A stretch of 5,118 bases of DNA from contig VBGE01000148.1 of assembly GCA_005880345.1 (NCBI GenBank), positions 1 through 5,118 on the forward strand, given 5' to 3'. Position 1 is the stretch's first letter; each line of letters opens with the position of its first letter. Positions 1 to 5,118 of this stretch are shown one piece after another. The position numbers were made by a program, and so were the translations under genes. This DNA comes from Chloroflexota bacterium. Its GTDB lineage: Bacteria; Chloroflexota; Dormibacteria; Dormibacterales; Dormibacteraceae. A model generated the notes under the pieces. The model worked only from the letters and a program-made list of their open reading frames with translations, did not search any database and had not been told where the DNA came from.

Positions 1-1634
1 GTCGATGCGCCGAGCACGAACGTCTCGCCGACGCGGGTCTCGTAAACCATCTCTTCGTCCAGCTCGCCGACGCGCCGCCCGTCCTCCAGCAGGTTCACGC
101 TGTAGAGGCCGCGGTCGGGAATCGTTCCCGGGTTGGTCACCGCCAGGCGCTGCGCGCCCGCGCGGCCGCGCACCTTGCCCGCCACCCGGTCCCACACCAG
201 GCGCGGCCGCAGCTCGACGAACTGGTCGGACGGATAGCGGCCGCTCAGCATGTCGAGCACCGCCTCGAACGCGCGTGGCCCGAGATCGGAGTAGGGATAC
301 GCGCGCCGCACCACCCGCCCGAGCTTCTCGACGTCCCATTCGTCGAGCGCGCACATCGCGACGATCTGCTGCGCGAGCACGTCGAGGGGCTTGCGCGGGA
401 CAACGGTCGACTCGATGCGGCCCTCGAGCATTCCCTCGACCACCGCGGCCGATTCGAGCAGATCGCCGCGGAACTTCGGGATGACGACTCCGCGCGAGAT
501 CTCGCCCACCGAATGTCCGGCGCGGCCGACGCGCTGGATGCCGGCGGCCACGCTGGGCGGCGCCTCGATCTGCAGCACGAGGTCGACCGCGCCCATGTCG
601 ATGCCGAGCTCGAGAGTCGAGGTCGCGACGAGACCGCGCACGCGTCCCGCCTTCAGCTCGTCCTCGATGATCAACCGCTGCTCGCGCGCGATCGAGCCAT
701 GGTGCGCGCGCACAAGGTCCTCCTCGGCCAGCTCGTTGACACGGGCAGCGATCCGCTCCGCGAGCCGGCGTGAGTTGACGAAGACGATGGTCGAGCGATG
801 CTCACGGATGAGCGCCAGCAGGCGCGGATAGATGGCCGGCCAGATGCTGTTCCCGCCCTTGGCGCCATCCTCGTCCTCGGCGGTCAAGCGCGTCATGTCC
901 TCGACCGGGACCTCGACTCGGACCTCCATCGTTTTCAGGCGCCCGGCGTCGACCACCGACACCTCGCGGTCCGAGCCGCCGAGGAAGCGGCCGACCTCCT
1001 CGAGTGGTCGCTGCGTCGCCGACAGGCCGATGCGCTGCGGCTCGACCCTGGTCAGCTGGCACAGGCGCTCGAGGCTCAACGCGAGGTGGCTGCCCCGCTT
1101 GGTCGACGCGACCGAATGGATCTCGTCGACGATCAACCAGCGGACCGAGGTCAGCATCTTGCGCGCGGCGCTGGTGAGGATGAGAAACAGCGACTCGGGC
1201 GTGGTGATCAGGATGTCGGGCGGGTGGCGTTCCATCGAGCGGCGCACATCGGTCGGCGTGTCCCCGGTGCGGATGGCGACCTGGATGTCCGGCGCCTTCA
1301 ACCCCTGCGCCTCCATCTGGTGCCGGATGCCGACGAGCGGTGAGCGGAGGTTGCGGTCGACGTCGTGGGCGAGGGCTTTGAGCGGCGACACATAAAGGAC
1401 GCGACAGCGGTCCGCCTCGACCGGCATTGGCTCAGAGGTCAGGCGATCGATGCACCAGAGGAAGGCGGCCAGCGTCTTTCCGCTCCCGGTGGGTGCGGCC
1501 ATGAGCACATGGCGGCCGGCGGCCACGTCGCGCCAGCCCCGCTCCTGGACGGCCGTCGGCTCGGCGAAGGTGGCGCTGAACCAGTCGCGCACGGGGGGAG
1601 AGAAGAGATCGAGAACCTGGGCCACCACAGACAC
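1..1634 (-). CDS. lhr: Lhr-type superfamily 2 DEAD/DEAH helicase, N-terminal part (3' end outside window)
   Basis: ATP-dependent helicase of the Lhr family. Characterised members are 3'-to-5' single-stranded DNA translocases that unwind DNA and RNA:DNA duplexes and are linked to DNA repair. I translated 544 codons from GTG 1634 and all helicase motifs are intact: Walker A APTGSGKT (K53), motif Ia SPLKALAHD (83-91), Ib TTPESL (144-149), Walker B DEIH (170-173), III SAT (205-207), IV IVFVNSRR (283-290), V STLELGID (339-346) and VI QRVGRAGH (367-374). The Lhr-typical winged-helix start LDVLAQQIVAM follows at 417-427. The N-terminal LFSPPVRDWF (10-19) and TAVQERGW (27-34) are also Lhr-like. No stop or frameshift was seen before the left edge, so the C-terminal part is missing. 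The start is uncertain: GTG 1634 is favoured, but GTG 1628, GTG 1625 and TTG 1661 are in frame and no ribosome site is strong. The gene lies 61 bp downstream of ccdA on the same strand. Whether it is a short core Lhr or the long form of about 1500 residues cannot be seen. Confidence 0.95.
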   Translation of the reverse strand, partial: MSVVAQVLDLFSPPVRDWFSATFAEPTAVQERGWRDVAAGRHVLMAAPTGSGKTLAAFLWCIDRLTSEPMPVEADRCRVLYVSPLKALAHDVDRNLRSPLVGIRHQMEAQGLKAPDIQVAIRTGDTPTDVRRSMERHPPDILITTPESLFLILTSAARKMLTSVRWLIVDEIHSVASTKRGSHLALSLERLCQLTRVEPQRIGLSATQRPLEEVGRFLGGSDREVSVVDAGRLKTMEVRVEVPVEDMTRLTAEDEDGAKGGNSIWPAIYPRLLALIREHRSTIVFVNSRRLAERIAARVNELAEEDLVRAHHGSIAREQRLIIEDELKAGRVRGLVATSTLELGIDMGAVDLVLQIEAPPSVAAGIQRVGRAGHSVGEISRGVVIPKFRGDLLESAAVVEGMLEGRIESTVVPRKPLDVLAQQIVAMCALDEWDVEKLGRVVRRAYPYSDLGPRAFEAVLDMLSGRYPSDQFVELRPRLVWDRVAGKVRGRAGAQRLAVTNPGTIPDRGLYSVNLLEDGRRVGELDEEMVYETRVGETFVLGAS

Positions 1635-1695
1635 GTTAGAGAGTTCCGGCGCCGCAAACAAGTGTTCTTTACGGCTGCATTTTCTGAGTCCGGCG
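1635..1695 (-). other. Intergenic gap between ccdA and lhr, relatively AT-rich
   Basis: This 61-bp gap is one of only two in the window. Read on the minus strand, bases 1690-1656 (with CAGAAAATG, GTAAAGAACA and TTGTTTG) are clearly richer in A and T than the flanking genes, which would suit a promoter for lhr. I cannot assign a convincing -35/-10 pair. There is no hairpin followed by a T run after the ccdA stop, only the short palindrome CGGCGCCG, so read-through from ccdA into lhr is also possible. A weak purine patch, CCGGAA, ends 9 nt before GTG 1634. Confidence 0.5.
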
Positions 1696-2448
1696 TCAGA
1701 ACGTGGGCGACGGCCACGAAGGGATCAGCTGCGTCAAGCCCGCCGACAGCCATGTCAGCCGGTTGGTCAACAGAAGCACGCCCATCACGAGCAGCACCCC
1801 CGCCGATGCCAGGTCGATGGCGCGCCGGTGGCCGTTGACGAATCGAAGCAACGGCCGCGTGCTCTCCAGCGCGAACGCGAGAGCGATGAACGGCAGGCCC
1901 AGCCCGAGACAGTAGGCGAGCATCAGGCTCAGTCCTTGCGGCGTCGTGCCGACAATGACTGCCGAGCTCAACACCGCGCCTAGCGTGACGCCGATGCATG
2001 GCGTCCACCCGCTCGCGAAACCCATGCCGAGCAAGAACCCACCCGCCACCCCGCCACCGGACGGCGCGGTCTTCATGACTCGGAACTCGCCTGACAAGAA
2101 CGGAATCCGGATCAAACCCGCGACATGGAACGCGAACGCGATGACGACCACACCCGCTACCACGGGGACATAAGCGCGGATAGGGTCGACAGCCAACGAG
2201 AACACGTAAAAGAAGAGGATGAAGACGAGCGAAAGGCCGGCCACGAAGCCGACGCCGGCCACCGCGATCGAGCTTCGCTGCTGCTGCACCGCAGCTCCTC
2301 CGTCGCTTTGAGCCACACCTCCCCAGGAACGGGCAGGCCCGCTGGCGCCCAGGTACGCGAGGTAGGCCGGGACCAGCGGCAGCACGCACGGCGAGACGAA
2401 GGAAGCCAGTCCCGCAAGGAAGGCGATCGCCGGGTTGAGCCCGCTCAC
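1696..2448 (-). CDS. ccdA: CcdA/DsbD-type transmembrane thiol-disulfide transporter
   Basis: A 250-residue integral membrane protein of the CcdA/DsbD transmembrane family. These proteins pass electrons from cytoplasmic thioredoxin to thiol partners outside the membrane, often for cytochrome c maturation. The paired redox cysteines are in their family contexts: SPCVLPLVP (C21) in helix 1 and GWTPCIG (C151) in helix 4. Six hydrophobic segments are visible at about 7-33, 61-84, 94-113, 134-164, 172-194 and 210-228. A hydrophilic Gly/Ser/Gln-rich loop (35-60) separates the first two. There is no fused thioredoxin or DsbD alpha domain, and the length fits the short CcdA form. The start GTG 2448 puts the family-typical NPAIAFLAGLASF at the N-terminus. 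GTG 2451 is one codon upstream. An ATG at 2505 would add a charged extension lying inside the hydrolase gene and is unlikely. No ResA, CcsX, ResB or CcsB partner is in the window, so the specific substrate is unknown. Confidence 0.92.
   Translation of the reverse strand: MSGLNPAIAFLAGLASFVSPCVLPLVPAYLAYLGASGPARSWGGVAQSDGGAAVQQQRSSIAVAGVGFVAGLSLVFILFFYVFSLAVDPIRAYVPVVAGVVVIAFAFHVAGLIRIPFLSGEFRVMKTAPSGGGVAGGFLLGMGFASGWTPCIGVTLGAVLSSAVIVGTTPQGLSLMLAYCLGLGLPFIALAFALESTRPLLRFVNGHRRAIDLASAGVLLVMGVLLLTNRLTWLSAGLTQLIPSWPSPTF
2445..2448 (-). promoter_or_regulatory. GTGA stop/start overlap (probable translational coupling)
   Basis: On the minus strand, the hydrolase stop TGA (2447-2445) overlaps the ccdA start GTG (2448-2446) as GTGA. 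The only purine-rich ribosome-site-like stretch nearby, GAGGTGG at 2477-2471, is 22 nt from the start, too far for a normal Shine-Dalgarno. That favours reinitiation by ribosomes finishing the hydrolase. The overlap is read directly; the coupling is inferred. Confidence 0.6.
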
Positions 2449-3284
2449 CACACCGGTGTAACGGGTCTGGCCACCTCGTCGATGGCTGCGATCACCTGCG
2501 GCCACACGCGCCTGGGCACGTCGTGGCCCATCCCGGCAATCTCCAGCAATCGAGCGCCTGGGATCGCAGCGGCGACCTTGCGGCCGTTGTCGACCGGGAC
2601 CAGCGGATCTGCGTCGCCGTGGACGACGAGGGCCGGCACGTCCAGCGAGCGCAGTCGCGCCAGGCGGCTCGGCGCGGCCAGGATCGCGCGCAGCTGCCGG
2701 GCGAATCCGGCGGGGTGATAGGCCCGGTCGATGGCCCGCGTCGCTTTCGCTCGCTCGTACGCGTCATCGAACGGGTCGGCCGGTCCCAGCAGCTCGCGCT
2801 TCGAGCGCAGCGCCAGCTCGATCCGCTCCTCGCGGGTCGGTGGCGGCGGCACCACCAGCAGCGCCTGCGCTTCAGGCGTCGGGGGCACCTGGTCCTCGCC
2901 GTTGGGCCCGGAGATCATCGAGGTGAGGCTCAGCACTCGCTCGCGGTGGTCGAGGGCGACGAGCTGGGCGATGAAGCCGCCCATCGACGCCCCGACGACA
3001 TGTGCGGCACGCACGTCGAGCGCATCGAGCAACCCGGCCACGTCGGCCGCCATGTCATCCAGCGTGTAATCGACGTTCGTCCACGCCGACAGGCCTGCGT
3101 CGCGGTTGTCGAAACGGATCACGCGGTAGCCGCGAGCGGCCAGGAGCTCACAGAACTTCTCGTCCCAGCTGACCAGCTGTGTGCCCAGGCCGCCGATCAG
3201 CAGCAGCGACGCCGCGCCGGGATCGCCGAACCTCTCGTATTCGAGCTCGATCCCGTTCGCATTGGCACGCGGCATCGCGTCCAT
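2445..3284 (-). CDS. Alpha/beta-fold hydrolase, RdmC (methylesterase)-like
   Basis: A 279-residue single-domain alpha/beta hydrolase with no signal peptide, so probably cytoplasmic. The catalytic triad is readable: nucleophile Ser100 in the elbow GASMGG, Asp226 in HGDADPLVP and His254 in GMGHDVP. The oxyanion-side loop is IGGLGTQ (30-36). The segment RVIRFDNRDAGLS (54-66) is typical of the subgroup that includes aclacinomycin methylesterase RdmC and many uncharacterised hydrolases. A cap region lies at about 130-200 and contains a PPPP turn (146-149). The substrate cannot be told from sequence: carboxyl ester, lactone or other. ATG 3284 is used because GGCGGA precedes it by 8 nt. ATG 3275 (residue 4, MPRANANGIELEYE) would give a start more typical of relatives and is a real alternative. 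The gene is coupled to ccdA downstream and divergent from pepF. Confidence 0.9.
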   Translation of the reverse strand: MDAMPRANANGIELEYERFGDPGAASLLLIGGLGTQLVSWDEKFCELLAARGYRVIRFDNRDAGLSAWTNVDYTLDDMAADVAGLLDALDVRAAHVVGASMGGFIAQLVALDHRERVLSLTSMISGPNGEDQVPPTPEAQALLVVPPPPTREERIELALRSKRELLGPADPFDDAYERAKATRAIDRAYHPAGFARQLRAILAAPSRLARLRSLDVPALVVHGDADPLVPVDNGRKVAAAIPGARLLEIAGMGHDVPRRVWPQVIAAIDEVARPVTPVW

Positions 3285-3293
3285 GCTACTAAT
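3262..3293 (+). promoter_or_regulatory. Candidate sigma-70-like promoter for pepF, possibly giving a leaderless mRNA
   Basis: TTGGCA (3262-3267) matches five of six bases of the -35 consensus. TACTAA (3287-3292, or ACTAAT at 3288-3293) is the only A/T-rich -10-like block nearby. The spacer is 19-20 bp, longer than the ideal 17. Transcription starting 6-7 nt after the -10 would fall at the pepF GTG (3299), and there is no Shine-Dalgarno before that codon, as expected for a leaderless start. The -35 lies inside the hydrolase 5' coding region. This is read by eye without experimental support. Confidence 0.3.
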
Positions 3294-3298
3294 CCGCC
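3293..3298 (-). promoter_or_regulatory. Weak Shine-Dalgarno-like site GGCGGA before the hydrolase gene
   Basis: On the minus strand, GGCGGA ends 8 nt before ATG 3284, a normal spacing with a partial match to AGGAGG. It favours ATG 3284 over ATG 3275. It fills much of the 14-bp divergent gap, so the hydrolase promoter must lie inside the start of pepF. Confidence 0.35.
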
Positions 3299-5118
3299 GT
3301 GAACCGCCCGCTGCCCAATCGCTCCGACCTCGACCGACGGTTCACCTGGGACGGCGCGAGCGTCTTTGAAACCGAAGCCGCCTGGGAGCAGGCCGTCGAG
3401 AGCATCCTGGTCCACCTGCCCGACCTGGAGGAGTTCAAAGGCCACCTGGGCGATTCGCCCGATGCCCTGGCCGACTGGTTCGACGCGAACGAGAGGGCGC
3501 ACCGGCTGATGGGCAAGGTGATGGTCTACAGCACGATGGACTACTCCGTCGACGTGGCCAACCAGGCCGCGGCCGCGCGTGCTGACCGAGCACGTTCGAC
3601 CGCCGCGCAGCTCGGCGCCGCGGCGTCGTTTGCCGTGCCTGAGATGCTGTCGATCGGCCTGCCGAAGCTGAGGGAGTGGGTCGAGGCAACACCTCGGCTC
3701 GGCCACCTCGGCCACTACTTCGATCGCCTGGAGAAGCTGCAGAAGCGCATTCGCAGCGCCGAGGTCGAGCAGCTGCTGACCCAGGTGTCCGACCCTCTGG
3801 CCACCGCACTCTCCGCGCACAGCGTGCTGGCCAATACGGACCTGAAGTTTCCCCCTGCGGTCGGTTCGGACGGCGAGCTGCACGAAGTCGCCCAGGGCAC
3901 CATCGCGACGCTTCTGACGAGCCCCGACCGATCCCTCCGCAAGAGCGCCTTCGAGAACTACGCCGACCAGCACCTGGCCATGCAGCACGCGATGGCCGCG
4001 AGCCTGGCCGGCGGAATCAAGCGAGACGTGTTTTTCGCGCGCGCGCGCGGGTACGCGTCATCACTGGAGGCGGCGCTCGAGCCCAGCCACATCCCCACTG
4101 AGGTTTTTCACAATGTGGTGCGCACGTTCCGCGACAACGTCGGAACGTGGCACCGCTACTGGCGGATCCGCCGCCACGCGCTCGGTCTCGAGGTGCTCAA
4201 GCCCTACGACACGCGCGCCCAGATGGGGGCGACGACGCTCACGGTTCCATACGAGCAGGCGGTCGGCTGGGTCGCCGAAGGCGTGGCTCCGCTCGGCGAG
4301 GAATACGTCGAGGTCCTGCGACGTGGCGCGACCGAAGAGCGCTGGGTCGACATCTACCCCAACAAAGGCAAGCGCATGGGCGCGTTCTCGACCGGCTCCA
4401 TGGACACCCGGCCGTTCATCTTCATGAGCTACAACGACGACATCTACGCGATGAGCACGCTTGCGCACGAGCTTGGCCATTCGATGCACTCGCACTACAC
4501 CAGGGGCACGCAGCCGTACGTGTACTCGAACTACGGGCTGTTCCAGGCCGAGGTCGCCTCGAACATGCACCAGGCGCTGACACGACGCCACCTGCTGGCG
4601 ACCAAAACGGACCCCGCCTTTCAGATCGCCGTGATCGAAGAGGCGATGTCGAACTTCTACCGCTACTTCTTCATCATGCCGTCGCTCGCGCGCCTCGAGC
4701 TCGAAATCCACGAGCGCGTCGAGCGAGGCGGGGCACTGACCGCCGGCTACCTGAACGGCGCGATGGCGGACTTGATGATGGAGGTGTATGGGTCAGAGGT
4801 CGACGTGACCGATCGCGACCGCGAGCGCATCGGCTCGACCTGGGCGCAGTTTCACACGCACCTGTACAGCAACTTCTACGTGTATCAGTACGCGACCGGC
4901 ATCGCGGCGGCCGATCATCTCGTCGGACGCGTGGCCGATGGGGACAAGGAAGCGGTCGGGTCCTACCTCGCGTTCTTGAAGAGCGGCGGCTCGATGTATC
5001 CGCTCGACGGTCTGCGCATGGCCGGAGTCGACATGACATCGCCCGAGCCGGTCGAGTCCGCATTCGAGACGCTCGCCTCGATGGTCGACCGCCTGGAAAA
5101 GCTCGTTACAGAACGATC
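3299..5118 (+). CDS. pepF: M3B-family zinc metallopeptidase, oligoendopeptidase F (last residues outside window)
   Basis: A cytoplasmic zinc endopeptidase that cuts oligopeptides, of the PepF branch of family M3. I read 606 codons from GTG 3299 with no stop before the right edge. Family members are about 600 residues, so only a few codons are probably missing. The zinc site is complete: HELGH (H390, E391, H394) with the third ligand Glu418 in FQAEVAS. The preceding strand region KGKRMGAFSTG (356-366) and PFIFMSYNDD (372-381), and the C-terminal substrate-binding segment NFYVYQYATG (525-534), are also characteristic. The helical N-terminal domain covers about 1-200, beginning LPNRSDLDRRFTW near the start. 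An in-frame TAA at 3290-3292 and the absence of any ATG near the family N-terminus fix GTG 3299 as the start. No signal peptide or membrane segment is seen. The gene is transcribed away from the hydrolase across 14 bp; no functional link between them is evident. Confidence 0.95.
   Translation, partial: MNRPLPNRSDLDRRFTWDGASVFETEAAWEQAVESILVHLPDLEEFKGHLGDSPDALADWFDANERAHRLMGKVMVYSTMDYSVDVANQAAAARADRARSTAAQLGAAASFAVPEMLSIGLPKLREWVEATPRLGHLGHYFDRLEKLQKRIRSAEVEQLLTQVSDPLATALSAHSVLANTDLKFPPAVGSDGELHEVAQGTIATLLTSPDRSLRKSAFENYADQHLAMQHAMAASLAGGIKRDVFFARARGYASSLEAALEPSHIPTEVFHNVVRTFRDNVGTWHRYWRIRRHALGLEVLKPYDTRAQMGATTLTVPYEQAVGWVAEGVAPLGEEYVEVLRRGATEERWVDIYPNKGKRMGAFSTGSMDTRPFIFMSYNDDIYAMSTLAHELGHSMHSHYTRGTQPYVYSNYGLFQAEVASNMHQALTRRHLLATKTDPAFQIAVIEEAMSNFYRYFFIMPSLARLELEIHERVERGGALTAGYLNGAMADLMMEVYGSEVDVTDRDRERIGSTWAQFHTHLYSNFYVYQYATGIAAADHLVGRVADGDKEAVGSYLAFLKSGGSMYPLDGLRMAGVDMTSPEPVESAFETLASMVDRLEKLVTER

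Noticed and set aside
5..1395. Several plus-strand open frames opposite the helicase gene
   Set aside because: All are Arg/Ser/Ala-rich mirror frames of an intact Lhr coding sequence with every helicase motif in order.
1669..1680. A three-residue minus-strand mini-frame (ATG CAG CCG TAA) before lhr
   Set aside because: It is too short to argue for an attenuating leader peptide, has no ribosome site, and no regulatory hairpin follows it.
1635..1695. A rho-independent terminator between ccdA and lhr
   Set aside because: No stem of useful length followed by a T run is present on the minus strand; only an 8-base CGGCGCCG palindrome is seen.
1439..2389. A 316-codon minus-strand open frame spanning ccdA and the start of lhr
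   Set aside because: It is in a different frame from both genes. CcdA with its two redox cysteines and Lhr with its Walker A motif explain the same bases far better.
2445..2505. ATG 2505 as the start of ccdA
   Set aside because: It would add 19 charged residues before the first membrane helix and overlap the hydrolase by 61 nt. The GTG at 2448 matches the family N-terminus and makes a compact 4-nt overlap.
2523..3302. A 259-codon open frame on the plus strand opposite the hydrolase gene
   Set aside because: It lies wholly antisense to a gene with a complete catalytic triad. Its translation is Arg/Gln/His-rich with no recognisable motif, and such mirror frames are common in GC-rich coding DNA.
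3197..3988. A 263-codon minus-strand open frame opposite the start of pepF
   Set aside because: It is antisense to well-conserved PepF sequence and also overlaps the hydrolase start. No domain or plausible fold signal is visible in the translation.
4061..4711. A 216-codon minus-strand open frame opposite the PepF zinc site
   Set aside because: It is a mirror of the conserved HELGH region. The Val/Arg/His-rich translation has no family signature.

Overview
The window comes from a GC-rich bacterial chromosome, by eye about two thirds G+C, with strong G/C preference at third codon positions. It is almost entirely coding. It holds four protein genes, two of them cut by the window edges, and only two short gaps of 61 and 14 bp. 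I see no RNA gene, mobile element, CRISPR array or phage gene. GTG starts are favoured for three of the four genes. Together with the gene families present, this fits a GC-rich soil or environmental bacterium such as an actinobacterium or a member of the Chloroflexota/Dormibacterota. That placement is a guess; no marker here fixes the taxon.

Layout. On the minus strand, read right to left, there are three co-directional genes. First is an RdmC-like alpha/beta hydrolase (3284 to 2445). Next is a CcdA/DsbD-type membrane thiol-disulfide transporter (2448 to 1696), whose GTG start overlaps the hydrolase stop as GTGA. After 61 bp comes an Lhr-type superfamily 2 helicase (1634 running off the left edge), of which 544 N-terminal codons are present. 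On the plus strand, divergent from the hydrolase across only 14 bp, is an M3B-family oligoendopeptidase F (3299 running off the right edge). Its 606 visible codons are close to full length for the family.

How they work together. The hydrolase and CcdA genes look translationally coupled and so are probably one transcription unit. The helicase may be read through from them or may have its own promoter in the relatively AT-rich gap before it. The functions (ester or related hydrolysis, reductant export across the membrane, nucleic-acid unwinding in repair, intracellular peptide turnover) do not form a recognisable pathway. This looks like an ordinary housekeeping neighbourhood, and I found no evidence for a new multi-gene system. 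The points most worth a second look are the very compact divergent start region at 3262-3301, the GTGA coupling, and a CcdA with no visible thioredoxin-like or cytochrome c maturation partner.
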